Shown: piece after piece, positions 1 to 7,568 of the stretch | Numbering within the stretch: the first letter of the stretch is position 1 | Layout of the letters: each line of letters starts with the position of its first letter | Assembly (NCBI GenBank): GCA_031258625.1 | Contig: JAIRMO010000141.1 | Coordinates: 1 to 20,132, forward strand | Length of the DNA stretch: 20,132 bases | From: Spirochaetaceae bacterium | GTDB taxonomy: Bacteria; Spirochaetota; Spirochaetia; Treponematales; Breznakiellaceae | Direction of reading: 5' to 3' | Translations under genes and position numbers: made by a program | Notes under the pieces: model-generated | The model's database searches: none | Told to the model about the DNA's origin: nothing | Seen by the model: the letters and a program-made list of their open reading frames with translations, nothing else

Positions 1-1
1 G

Positions 2-103
2 GAATACCATTATGGGCGGGAGGCGGAAAAACATGAGATGAAAATGCGCCGGTACAAGCAATTTTTGGAAAAAAACTCGGAAAATCTTCAAAAAAGTGCT
101 TGA
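2..103 (+). CDS. C-terminal end of an unidentified protein (partial)
   Basis: An open frame enters from the left edge and stops at TGA 101-103. It gives about 33 residues, rich in Glu, Lys and Arg with regular helical spacing (ends in KNSENLQKSA). This looks like the charged helical tail of a real protein and not random reading. Nothing in it identifies a family. It converges on the PilZ gene, whose stop is about 130 bases further on. A consensus TTGACA at 100-105 overlaps the stop but has no -10 partner. This is a moderate-confidence call based only on composition and the clean stop. Confidence 0.45.
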   Translation, partial: EYHYGREAEKHEMKMRRYKQFLEKNSENLQKSA

Positions 104-232
104 CATTTATCATAGACGCAAGCGGGCTCTTGGGTTGGTCGATTTAAAAGGGGAGGTCTGACCCCATGAGAGCCTCGTAACTTGTAACTCCCAACGGTGA
201 CTGATACCTCTACAGGAACCGCGTTCCGGGGA

Positions 233-961
233 TTACTCCTGGTGCCGTAGTTCCCGGACGGGCAGATCTTCCAGATAGGCGTCCAGGACGGCCTGTTCAT
301 TGGGGGGAAAGTTTATGAATTCCAGGGCGATGATCCGGCCGACCCGGGCCAGGCGGCATTCCGGGGAAAGGATGGCATCATCCAGCCGGAAGGAACATTC
401 GGGGATCATCCTTCCCGGGTATAGGTTCTCCAGCAGAAACGGATAGTCGGGGTGAAAAGAAATCCCCATTCGGGCAATGGTTCTTACCTTCCCGGTGATG
501 ATGGCCTTATTGAGGGGATTGGCGAAGATCAGGGCGCAGCGCTGCCAGGGTTCTACAAAAAAACGCGGGGCCCGCCGCTTTTCTTCTACCGGAAGATACC
601 GGCTCAGGATATTTTGGAGTTTGCTGATCTGGGATGGTTCCCCCAGGGTTTCGGAAACGATACCGCTCACTCCGACATAAAAGGCCTTGGACGCCTCCTC
701 CAGGGGGAATTTTTCGCCGGTTAAGAGGACTATGGGGCACTGGTCCTTGTTCCGGTCAACCCGTACAAAATGGGCCAGGGTCTTCCAGTGCCGGGGAAAG
801 TCACTGGCGCTCAGGATAATACCGGCGGGATCAACCTCATCAATATTATCCATGGCCTTTATCACATGGCCGTACCGGATTATATCAAATCCCAGGGGTT
901 TGATATACCGGGAAACCAGGTTAAAGGTTTCATCCGAGCCCAGGATCGTTAATAACTTCAT
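233..961 (-). CDS. PilZ-domain protein with degenerate N-terminal receiver-like domain
   Basis: 242 residues if started at the ATG at 961, which is chosen because it overlaps the stop of the upstream gene as ATGA and has GGGGA just before it. A longer in-frame start at 1003 would lie inside the neighbour. Residues 1-120 look like a CheY-type alpha/beta fold (LLTILGSD, PIVLLTGEKF), but the strand that should carry the phospho-acceptor Asp reads GIILSASDFP, so it is probably not phosphorylated. Residues from about 128 onward resemble PilZ: the c-di-GMP arginine motif RRAPR (RxxxR) is intact. The second motif, normally [D/N]xSxxG, reads TIARMG and is degraded. It is probably a cytoplasmic c-di-GMP or second-messenger adaptor. 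The domain assignment is by eye, and the partner is unknown. It is translationally coupled to the exported protein upstream. Confidence 0.75.
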   Translation of the reverse strand: MKLLTILGSDETFNLVSRYIKPLGFDIIRYGHVIKAMDNIDEVDPAGIILSASDFPRHWKTLAHFVRVDRNKDQCPIVLLTGEKFPLEEASKAFYVGVSGIVSETLGEPSQISKLQNILSRYLPVEEKRRAPRFFVEPWQRCALIFANPLNKAIITGKVRTIARMGISFHPDYPFLLENLYPGRMIPECSFRLDDAILSPECRLARVGRIIALEFINFPPNEQAVLDAYLEDLPVRELRHQE

Positions 962-1926
962 TCTGTCCCCAAATTTTGTACCGTATACCCCACGATGGTC
1001 CAAATATCATCCCGCCGGCGAAGATCGTAGGTATACCGTTTCCTTTCAATAATATCTCTAAAACGGAATAATTCCAATACAACAACGGCGCCTTCTTCGG
1101 CGTTATAGGTGGTCCGCTCGATCCTGAATTCCAGGGGGATGGTGGCGATATCTCCGTCCACCACCGCGTTTTTAAGCTCCGTCCGGTACTGGTCGATCAT
1201 ATTCCGGCGGACCTCTTCCGAGGCCCCCAGCCATTGCCGCTGCCGCTGGGGATCCCGTCTTAACATGGCTTCCGTATCAAGGTAGAGGAAGAATTTTTCC
1301 CACTGGCTTTTTTGCCGGGCCCGGAGGATGTACTCCACCACCTGGTCCGGGGGGAGATTTTCCCGTACCAAAATAGCGTTGGTTTCCACATCCATTGCCA
1401 GGGGGACTCCCCCGGGGCCGGGCAGGGAGGGGGGTCTTAGGTGAAGGCTTAACCGGTTGGATTCCAGGGGAAGGGTTCCATCGGTATTACGGATAAGGTC
1501 GGGGTATATTTTTGCCTGTACCACAAAGGAACCTGCCTGGTTCAGGGTAACATAGTCCCGGATATCCTCGATAAATGAGAAGGACTCCCCGTGTTCCATC
1601 GAAACGTCCCGGAAAAAAACCTGGGCGCTTTGGGTCCTTTTTCTGATCAAAAGATCCGCGGATTCCACCGGCCGGTTTGTCAGGGTTTTTACTTCAAAAT
1701 CAACGGAAAAAACCCGATCCTCCGCCAGTTTAAACCGGTAGGGGGCGGCCCCGTTGTTGGTGACGGTTACCTGGACGAGGATGGGTTCCGTTGCGGCGCC
1801 GGGAATATAGTAGATCCGCTTGTCATAAAACCGGATGGAAAGGTCTATTTCCGAAGCCCCCGGAAGGGACAGGACTCCCCAAAAAAAACCGAGGAGGGTG
1901 ATAATTTTTTTGTACGGTTTCATCAT
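958..1926 (-). CDS. exported protein of unknown function, spirochaete type
   Basis: 322 residues. The N-terminus is a classic signal peptide: basic MMKPYKK, a hydrophobic stretch ITLLGFFWGVLSL, then a likely signal peptidase I site after PGA (no lipobox Cys). The first half of the mature protein alternates beta-strand-like segments (ILVQVTVTNNGAAPYRFKL), suggesting an Ig-like or beta-sandwich fold. The last 110 residues, ending YDLRRRDDIWTIVGYTVQNL, resemble an NTF2-like cone fold; both fold guesses are inference. The SD AGGGAG lies 4 bases before the first ATG and 7 before a second ATG, so MKPYKK may be the true start. The stop TGA overlaps the ATG of the PilZ gene, so the two are probably made together. 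I do not recognise a named family. Confidence 0.8.
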   Translation of the reverse strand: MMKPYKKIITLLGFFWGVLSLPGASEIDLSIRFYDKRIYYIPGAATEPILVQVTVTNNGAAPYRFKLAEDRVFSVDFEVKTLTNRPVESADLLIRKRTQSAQVFFRDVSMEHGESFSFIEDIRDYVTLNQAGSFVVQAKIYPDLIRNTDGTLPLESNRLSLHLRPPSLPGPGGVPLAMDVETNAILVRENLPPDQVVEYILRARQKSQWEKFFLYLDTEAMLRRDPQRQRQWLGASEEVRRNMIDQYRTELKNAVVDGDIATIPLEFRIERTTYNAEEGAVVVLELFRFRDIIERKRYTYDLRRRDDIWTIVGYTVQNLGTE

Positions 1927-1946
1927 AAAACTCCCTGTAAAAGGGT

Positions 1947-1976
1947 TTAAAAAAGACCCAATACTATATTATAGTA
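1947..1976. promoter_or_regulatory. divergent promoter with palindromic -10 region (exported protein / mfd)
   Basis: The 64-bp gap between two divergent genes contains the perfect inverted repeat TACTATA-T-TATAGTA (1962-1976). On the plus strand, TTAAAA (1947-1952), 17 bp, TATAGT (1970-1975) could drive mfd, placing the start of transcription about 9 bases before its ATG. On the minus strand, TATAAT (1968-1973) would give a leader of about 35 nt, with an SD, for the exported protein. The two -10 boxes overlap. The -35 elements are weak. Confidence 0.45.
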
Positions 1977-1990
1977 ATCGGTATACCCGT

Positions 1991-4900
1991 ATGAATACCT
2001 TATCTTTTCCTTTGATCCTGAACAAGATGGCCGCTTCTCCGGGGATGGCTCTTTTGCTTGATACCTATGGAAAGGGGAAATTCCCCCTGGAAATAGACGG
2101 TTCCGAGGGCTCCCTGACGGCCCTGCTTATCACCGCCCTGTTTCAAGCCCATCCCGGCGTTTTTTTGGCGGTGGTTTCCACCGAGCGGGAGGCCGCGGAA
2201 CTGGTCCCGGACCTGGAAAGCCTTGGGGCGCCGGTCCTCTCCTTTCCCTGGTGGGGGACCATGCCCTACCGGGAGATGGCCCCCCTTTCGGCGGTTTTCG
2301 GGGAGCGGACCAAGGTTTTGGGGGCCCTGGCCTCCGGGGTCCGGGCCGTCGTGGTAGCCCCGGAACGGGCCTTTTTAACCCCCCTGCCGCCGCCGGAATA
2401 CTTCCGGGAACTCCTCATCTCCCTTAAACCCGGCGGTACCCTGGATACCATAGCCCTGGCGGAAACCCTGGTGAGTTACGGCTATACCCGGGTTCCCCGG
2501 GTACAGATCCACGGGGAATTCGCCCTCCGGGGGGAGGTGCTGGATATCCTCATGGGGGGGGACGAGGATGCCTACCGGGTGCTTTTCGATTTTGACGTGG
2601 TGGAATCGATAAAACGGTTTTCTCCCCTGGATCAAAGCGGTTTGGATACGGTTGAGGAATTGATCATCCGGCCCCTGAAGGAAGTGGTATGGTCCGATGA
2701 GCGGATCGACAGCCTTGCCGCCCGGCTGGAACAGGCCGAGGAATTCCCCCAGGGGGGGCGGCCCCTCCTGGAAGACCTTATGGCCCGGCGGGAGACCCCC
2801 GGGGAGGAACTGCTCTTCCCCCTGGCCTTCGAGCGGCCCGCGGTTTTGACCGATTACCTGGATCCCCGGGGGACGGTTTTTTATATAGACCGGGAACGGT
2901 TGGAAAACGCCCAGGAGTCCCTGAATAAGGAATACCGGAGCCTCTACGCCAAGGCCCGCCGGGAACGGGAGGCGCCGGCCCCGGAACGGATCCTCCGGGA
3001 ATTTCGGGAGCTTTTTTCCCAAACCCCCCGGAGGGTTTCCTTTATGACCATCAGGGGCGGCGGGGAACCGGGGGCGACGCGGCTTCCGGTTCCCTGCGAT
3101 CCCCCCCGGAGTTTTTTCGGTAATATCAATTATTTAAAAGAAGAACTCACGACCCTGGCCGGACAGGGGTGGACCTTTATGGTGGCCGCCGAGTCCGAAG
3201 GCCAGGCGGGACGGATCCGGGAAATTCTTAAAGACATAAAAGGCGCGAGCCCGGAAAAGGGGGAGGAAAATTCCCTCTTTATTTCCGGTTTGTCCCTTTC
3301 CGCGGGATTCGCCCTGCCGGATATCAAATTTATGGTGATCCAGGAGAACGAGATCTTCGGCCGGAGGAAACGGCCCCCCCGGTCCCTCAAACAGGTGCGG
3401 AGCGCGGTCATCGACACGTTTGTGGAACTCAACCCCGGGGATTATGTGGTCCATGTAAATTACGGCATCGGTCTTTTTAAGGGCATTGAACGGATCAAAA
3501 CCCAGGGGCATGAACGGGATTACATTAAACTGGAATATTTGGGGGACGAGGTGGTTTTTGTCCCCATCGAACAGGTTAACCTGGTCCAGCGGTATATCGG
3601 GAGTGAGGGCGCCCCTCCCCGGTTGGACAAACTGGGGTCTAAGAGCTGGGAAAACCGTAAGGGCCGGGTAAAAAAATCCGTGGAGGATATCGCGGAGCGT
3701 CTCATTGTCCTCTATTCCAAACGAAAAGCCGCCCCGGGTTACGCCTTTCCGGGGGATACCGAGTGGCAGACTGTTTTTGAGGCGGCCTTTCCCTTTGAGG
3801 AAACCGAGGATCAGCTCCGGTGCGTGGAGGAGATCAAGGCGGATATGGAAAGCCCCCACCCCATGGACCGCCTTGTCTGCGGGGATGTGGGGTACGGCAA
3901 GACCGAAGTCGCGGTTCGGGCCTGTTTTAAGGCCATTATGGGGGGGAAGCAGGTGGCGTTTCTGGCCCCCACCACGATCCTCGTGGAACAGCATTTCGAA
4001 AACTTCCAGGAACGGTTTTCCCAGTTTCCGGTACGGATCGCCATGTTGTCCCGGTTTGTGGAACGGAGCAGGGCAAAAAAGATCCTGGAGGGGACAAAAA
4101 AGGGGGAGATCGATTTGCTGGTGGGGACCCACCGGATCATCCAGGACGACGTGGGTTTTAAGGACCTGGGGCTTTTGGTGATCGACGAGGAGCAGCGGTT
4201 TGGGGTCAAGGACAAGGACCGGCTTAAAGAACTGAAACACAACGTGGACTGCCTTACCCTGAGCGCCACCCCCATCCCCCGGACCCTCCACATGAGCCTT
4301 ACCAAGATCCGGGACATGAGCCTCCTCGCGACCCCTCCCCAGAACCGGCATCCCATAGAGACGGTCATTGAGGAATACAACGAGGATCGCCTGGCCGCGG
4401 CCATCCGGCGGGAGGTTGAACGGGGGGGGCAGATATTTTTTCTCCATAACCGGGTGGAAACCCTGGTTGAAACCCGGATACGGATCGAACACCTGGTCCC
4501 GGAGATGCTGGTGGAAACCGCCCACGGGCGGATGGATCCCCAGGATCTGGAGGATGTGATGCACCGGTTTATCCACGGGGGCTTTCAGGTCCTGGTTTCC
4601 ACCACCATCATCGAAAACGGCATCGATATTCCCAATGTCAATACCATCATCATTGACCGGGCGGACATCTACGGGGTTTCCCAGCTCTACCAGCTCCGGG
4701 GCAGGGTGGGGCGTTCCGACCGGATCGCCTACGCCTATCTTTTCTACCCCCGGGACCGGGCCCTCTCGGAGGTGGCCATGAAACGGCTCCAGGTTATCTC
4801 GGACTTTACCGAATTGGGGTCGGGGTTTAAGATCGCCATGAAGGATATGGAGATCCGGGGGGCGGGGAACCTTTTGGGCAGGGAGCAGTCCGGGGATATC

Positions 4901-5422
4901 TATTCCGTGGGCTTCGACCTCTACCTGCATCTGCTGGATGAGGCGGTACGGCGCCTTGAGGATTCCCACTACGAGGCGGAAACCGAGACTTTTCTGGAAC
5001 TGGAGTATTCCGCTTTTATTCCCAACGGGTATATCGATTCGGCCCAGGAAAAAATGGAGGTTTACAAGAAGATCGCCTCCATCAGAAGCAAGGATGAGCT
5101 GGAAAGCATCCACGGGGAACTGCTGGACCGCTTCGGCCCCCTCCCCGATGAGGCCGCATCCCTGCTCTCCCTGGCGGAAATCCGCATTATTTGCCGGGAA
5201 ATTTCGGTTTCTTCCTTGAAAGAACGGAACGGAATTGTTAGGGTGGAATTCGGAAAGGTCTCCAAGGTAAAGGTGGACCGTTTGGTCAGGATGATAAAGG
5301 AGTCCAATGGGAAGGCGCGGCTCGATCCCAAGGCGCCCAATATCCTGATTTTGACCGTGGGCAGTATCGGCCTCCGGGAAAAAAGTGAATTTATCCGGGA
5401 AAAGTTGGCGGCCCTGGTTTAA
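1991..5422 (+). CDS. mfd: transcription-repair coupling factor Mfd
   Basis: 1143 residues, close to the 1148 of E. coli Mfd. It recognises RNA polymerase stalled at DNA lesions, pushes it off by ATP-driven translocation and recruits UvrA. Domains in order: UvrB-like N-terminus (about 1-340), RNA-polymerase-interacting CarD/Tudor-like module beginning at PGDYVVHVNYGIG (482 on), RecG-like translocase with Walker A GDVGYGKT (631-638), DEEQ (732-735), TLSATPIPRTLHMSL, the second RecA lobe (STTIIENGIDIPN, QLRGRVGRS), and the TRCF C-terminal domain. The start at 1991 gives the family-typical N-terminus MNTLSFPLIL; upstream codons run through the divergent promoter. No SD precedes it. It heads a plus-strand run with the HAD phosphatase 33 bases downstream. 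Confidence 0.98.
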   Translation: MNTLSFPLILNKMAASPGMALLLDTYGKGKFPLEIDGSEGSLTALLITALFQAHPGVFLAVVSTEREAAELVPDLESLGAPVLSFPWWGTMPYREMAPLSAVFGERTKVLGALASGVRAVVVAPERAFLTPLPPPEYFRELLISLKPGGTLDTIALAETLVSYGYTRVPRVQIHGEFALRGEVLDILMGGDEDAYRVLFDFDVVESIKRFSPLDQSGLDTVEELIIRPLKEVVWSDERIDSLAARLEQAEEFPQGGRPLLEDLMARRETPGEELLFPLAFERPAVLTDYLDPRGTVFYIDRERLENAQESLNKEYRSLYAKARREREAPAPERILREFRELFSQTPRRVSFMTIRGGGEPGATRLPVPCDPPRSFFGNINYLKEELTTLAGQGWTFMVAAESEGQAGRIREILKDIKGASPEKGEENSLFISGLSLSAGFALPDIKFMVIQENEIFGRRKRPPRSLKQVRSAVIDTFVELNPGDYVVHVNYGIGLFKGIERIKTQGHERDYIKLEYLGDEVVFVPIEQVNLVQRYIGSEGAPPRLDKLGSKSWENRKGRVKKSVEDIAERLIVLYSKRKAAPGYAFPGDTEWQTVFEAAFPFEETEDQLRCVEEIKADMESPHPMDRLVCGDVGYGKTEVAVRACFKAIMGGKQVAFLAPTTILVEQHFENFQERFSQFPVRIAMLSRFVERSRAKKILEGTKKGEIDLLVGTHRIIQDDVGFKDLGLLVIDEEQRFGVKDKDRLKELKHNVDCLTLSATPIPRTLHMSLTKIRDMSLLATPPQNRHPIETVIEEYNEDRLAAAIRREVERGGQIFFLHNRVETLVETRIRIEHLVPEMLVETAHGRMDPQDLEDVMHRFIHGGFQVLVSTTIIENGIDIPNVNTIIIDRADIYGVSQLYQLRGRVGRSDRIAYAYLFYPRDRALSEVAMKRLQVISDFTELGSGFKIAMKDMEIRGAGNLLGREQSGDIYSVGFDLYLHLLDEAVRRLEDSHYEAETETFLELEYSAFIPNGYIDSAQEKMEVYKKIASIRSKDELESIHGELLDRFGPLPDEAASLLSLAEIRIICREISVSSLKERNGIVRVEFGKVSKVKVDRLVRMIKESNGKARLDPKAPNILILTVGSIGLREKSEFIREKLAALV

Positions 5423-5455
5423 GGGAAGGGGCGAAATACCATTGGAGGATACGGA

Positions 5456-6073
5456 ATGGACATTAAGGCGGTAGTTTTTGATTATGGAAAGGTGATATCT
5501 TTTCCGCCGGAGGACACGGTGCTGGAGGAATTGGCCGCCATCGCGGGCATGAGCCCCCAGGCCCTGGATTCCCTCCTGTGGCCCCATCGGGCCGAGTATG
5601 ACCGGGGGACCATGACGGGTAAGGAATACTACCGGATGCTGCTGGCCGCCGGAGGGGTCCGCCGGGACGAAGGGGACCTGGAAAAAATGGTGGACATCGA
5701 TTTACGGAGTTGGACCCATATAAACCCCGGCACGGTTAAATTAATGGAAGATCTCAAGGCGATCCCTGCCCTGAAATTGGGGATCCTCTCCAATATGCCC
5801 CATGAATTTTTGGCCCTGGCCCGGGGGTTCATCCCGGTATTTGACCTCCCCGATATAAGTATCTTTTCCTGCGAGGTGGGGTATATTAAACCCGAAACAG
5901 CCATTTACCAGCGGCTCCTCTCCGCCCTGGGCTGTGAGCCGGGGGCGCTTGTTTTTTTTGACGATATGCAGATCAATATTGACGCGGCCCGGTCTTTGGG
6001 GATCCGGGCGTTTTTATGGAAGGACCCGGAGACCGCCCGGGCGGAACTGAACCGTTTAAAGGTCCCCGTATAG
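5456..6073 (+). CDS. HAD-superfamily hydrolase, subfamily IA (YihX-like)
   Basis: 205 residues, normal for small IA-type haloacid-dehalogenase phosphatases. Motif I is VFDYGKVI with nucleophile Asp9. The usual second Asp (residue 11) is Gly, as in the YihX-like group, where the general acid is altered. Motif II is LSN (111-113), motif III is Lys145 in YIKPETAIY, and motif IV is FFDDMQ with Asp169-Asp170. The helical cap lies between about residues 15 and 90. The SD GGAGG is 8 bases before the ATG. It lies 33 bases behind mfd and 57 before plsC, so it is likely cotranscribed. The substrate is probably a sugar phosphate or similar small phosphoester but cannot be read from sequence. Confidence 0.88.
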   Translation: MDIKAVVFDYGKVISFPPEDTVLEELAAIAGMSPQALDSLLWPHRAEYDRGTMTGKEYYRMLLAAGGVRRDEGDLEKMVDIDLRSWTHINPGTVKLMEDLKAIPALKLGILSNMPHEFLALARGFIPVFDLPDISIFSCEVGYIKPETAIYQRLLSALGCEPGALVFFDDMQINIDAARSLGIRAFLWKDPETARAELNRLKVPV

Positions 6074-6130
6074 GGGATGCGCGGAGCCGGACGATTTTGG
6101 GCGGTTCCCCAGGAAAACAAGGAGTATCCT

Positions 6131-6892
6131 ATGGCGCTGATCAAAACGATCGTTATTTTTACCATTGTGGGGTTGTCCACGGTTGTATTGATCCCCTTCG
6201 GGATTCTCGCCATTATCCTGAATCTGGCGGGGTTACAAAAAATTGCCTCCCTGGGGATATATAAGATTGCCCAGGGCTGGGGGTGGATGCTCATCAAACT
6301 GGCGGGGTGTAAACTCACCGTAACCGGGAGGGAACATATCGTAAAAAAAGGAGGGGTCTGTTTTGTCAGCAACCACGGAAGCATCTTTGACATTGTCCTC
6401 ATTTTGGCCCTGGTGGGCAGGCCCGTCGGGTTTATCGCCAAAAAAGAATTGGCCTGGATTCCCTTCTTGAACATCTGGATTTTGCTTATCGGGGGCTTTT
6501 TTATTGACCGGAAGACCGACCGGAAAAGCATCAAACGGGCCATCGGTACCATTAACGCGGGGATCCGGCGGATCGAATCCGGGGGGGCCATGATCATCTT
6601 TCCCGAGGGAACCAGGAGCCGGGGCCAGGGGCTGCTCCCCTTCCGGCCGGGGGCGCTTAAATTGGCAACCCAGGCCAAGGCGCCGATCATCCCCATGGTC
6701 ATTACCGGCAGTTACGATGTGTTTGAAAGAGACGGCCTTGTGAGGGCGGTCCCGGTCCGGGTGGCCTTTGAAAAGCCCATCGTCACCGGGGATCTTCCCC
6801 CGGAGGATCGCCGGAAGAACCTCGCCGACAAGATCCGGGGGGTCATGGAGACCGCCCTGGGGGGTCATGAAGACCGCCCTGGGGGTTCATGA
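6131..6892 (+). CDS. plsC: 1-acyl-sn-glycerol-3-phosphate acyltransferase (PlsC)
   Basis: 253 residues. It transfers an acyl chain to lysophosphatidic acid at the inner membrane to make phosphatidic acid. An N-terminal membrane helix (about 6-34) is followed by the acyltransferase motifs: NHGSIFD with catalytic His82 and Asp87 (HX4D), FIDRKTDRKS (124-133), FPEGTRS (157-163), and PIIPMVI (185-191). The start at 6131 is chosen because AAGGAG sits 6 bases upstream; an earlier in-frame ATG (6077) has no SD and lengthens the N-terminus atypically. The C-terminus runs into a 22-bp tandem repeat, so the last 14 or so residues (ending GGHEDRPGGS) come from repeat copies read in different frames. Confidence 0.95.
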   Translation: MALIKTIVIFTIVGLSTVVLIPFGILAIILNLAGLQKIASLGIYKIAQGWGWMLIKLAGCKLTVTGREHIVKKGGVCFVSNHGSIFDIVLILALVGRPVGFIAKKELAWIPFLNIWILLIGGFFIDRKTDRKSIKRAIGTINAGIRRIESGGAMIIFPEGTRSRGQGLLPFRPGALKLATQAKAPIIPMVITGSYDVFERDGLVRAVPVRVAFEKPIVTGDLPPEDRRKNLADKIRGVMETALGGHEDRPGGS

Positions 6893-6902
6893 AGACCGCC
6901 CG
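6843..6902 (+). repeat. 22-bp direct tandem repeat, nearly three copies, over the plsC stop
   Basis: Copies begin TCATGGAGACC (6843), TCATGAAGACC (6865) and TCATGAAGACC (6887), a spacing of exactly 22 bases; the third is partial, ending near 6902. Since 22 is not a multiple of three, each copy is read in a different frame. The stop TGA (6890-6892) lies inside the third copy. Loss of one copy would give a different short tail ending HEDRP and a stop at the TGA now at 6903-6905. Confidence 0.9.
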
Positions 6903-6907
6903 TGAGC

Positions 6908-6931
6908 AAAAAACTTGGCGGCCGGTTGCCG
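6908..6931 (-). terminator. possible intrinsic terminator of the tRNA-Val transcript
   Basis: Read on the minus strand, a short GC stem (CGGC/GCCG, 5-base loop) is followed by CCAAG and a run of six T. The stem is only 4 bp and the T run is offset, so this is a weak call. It fits the position about 15 bases beyond the tRNA 3' end. Confidence 0.3.
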
Positions 6932-6945
6932 GGAACGGACGGTTA

Positions 6946-7019
6946 TGGGCGCACCCGGATTCGAACCAGGGACATCCTGCGTGTAAAGCAGACACTCTAA
7001 CCAACTGAGTTATGCGCCC
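6946..7019 (-). tRNA. tRNA-Val, anticodon UAC
   Basis: The minus-strand sequence folds as a complete cloverleaf: acceptor GGGCGCA pairs with TGCGCCC, the D arm has ACTC/GAGT stems with AGTTGGTTA in the loop, and the anticodon stem TCTGC/GCAGG carries loop TTTACAC, giving anticodon TAC (valine, GTA). The T arm contains GGTTCGAATCC. The discriminator base is A and no CCA is encoded. The gene faces the plsC operon. Confidence 0.95.
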
Positions 7020-7028
7020 GTGCCCCCT

Positions 7029-7058
7029 ACCGTATCAGAAACAGACGATCCCTGTCAA
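7029..7058 (-). promoter_or_regulatory. sigma70-like promoter for tRNA-Val
   Basis: On the minus strand a perfect TTGACA (7053-7058), an 18-bp spacer and TACGGT (7029-7034) lie 9 bases upstream of the tRNA 5' end. The -35 is consensus; the -10 is weak. Position and orientation support it. Confidence 0.5.
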
Positions 7059-7209
7059 GGCGCATGTCAGGCCCGGCCAGCAATTCAAAGTTTAAATAGA
7101 CATAAAGAGAAAAGACGCCTAAAAGAACTTCCGGGGGGCGGCCTGATACCTTGGCCTAAACAGCGGCCTTTATTGGGCCTACGCCGTGGCGCCTTATTTC
7201 GTCAACACG

Positions 7210-7248
7210 CTACTGCGTGCCGCTACTGCGTGCCGCTACTGCGTGCCG
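7210..7248. repeat. 13-bp tandem repeat, three perfect copies
   Basis: The unit CTACTGCGTGCCG occurs three times in a row, with a degenerate fourth copy (CTGCCG...) following. It is in non-coding DNA between the tRNA and the DeoR-type regulator. Confidence 0.9.
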
Positions 7249-7411
7249 CTGCCGCCTGCGCTTAGCGGGCGCCTGTCGGCCGGGCAAATAGCGGTTCCCC
7301 CGGAGGTTCCCCCCACTATTTGTCCGCCGCCACCCCAGGTGAACTTTTTCGGGCGTCTTTTCTCTCCGAAAAAAACAAAAATTGCTGCAAAAAAACGGGA
7401 ACGTTATGGTA

Positions 7412-7480
7412 AAAAATAACCAAATGGTTACTCTACTGAATTAAGATGACCGTATACTTCAAAACCATTTGGTCATTTTT
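7412..7480. repeat. widely spaced inverted repeat, possible operator pair
   Basis: AAAAATAACCAAATGGTT (7412-7429) is repeated in inverted orientation as AACCATTTGGTCATTTTT (7463-7480). 17 of 18 bases match, with 33 bases between. Each half carries its own small palindrome (ACCA-AA-TGGT). This could be a pair of protein-binding sites or a long hairpin; it lies about 300 bases upstream of the regulator gene. Confidence 0.6.
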
Positions 7481-7540
7481 AGATTGAATGAACCTTTTTT
7501 TAAACTTTGAATTGCTGTCCGTAGTCACGATCCGTAGATT

Positions 7541-7568
7541 TTAACAATTTTACATTTAACGCTATATA
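7541..7568 (+). promoter_or_regulatory. possible promoter of the DeoR-type regulator
   Basis: TTAACA (7541-7546), a 16-bp spacer and TATATA (7563-7568) read toward the regulator. Transcription from here would give a leader of about 200 nt containing the 18-bp inverted repeat. A second possible -10, TATACT at 7681-7686, lacks a good -35. Confidence 0.35.

Noticed and set aside
100..105. Consensus TTGACA overlapping the stop of the left-edge gene
   Set aside because: No -10-like hexamer at 16-18 bp and no plus-strand gene downstream.
216..229. GGAAC-CGC-GTTCC palindrome next to the PilZ stop as a terminator
   Set aside because: Only a 5-bp stem and no T run on either strand.
3134..5587. 817-codon open frame antisense to mfd
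   Set aside because: It is a shadow of mfd caused by GC-rich codon bias. It is rich in Gly, Pro and His, lacks family motifs, and the opposite strand encodes a complete Mfd.
7201..7260. Tandem units considered as a CRISPR array
   Set aside because: The units are directly adjacent with no spacers and are only 13 bp long.
7186..7419. 77-codon plus-strand frame over the 13-bp repeat
   Set aside because: Composition is driven by the repeat and a Pro/Lys-rich tail, with no SD and no recognisable domain.
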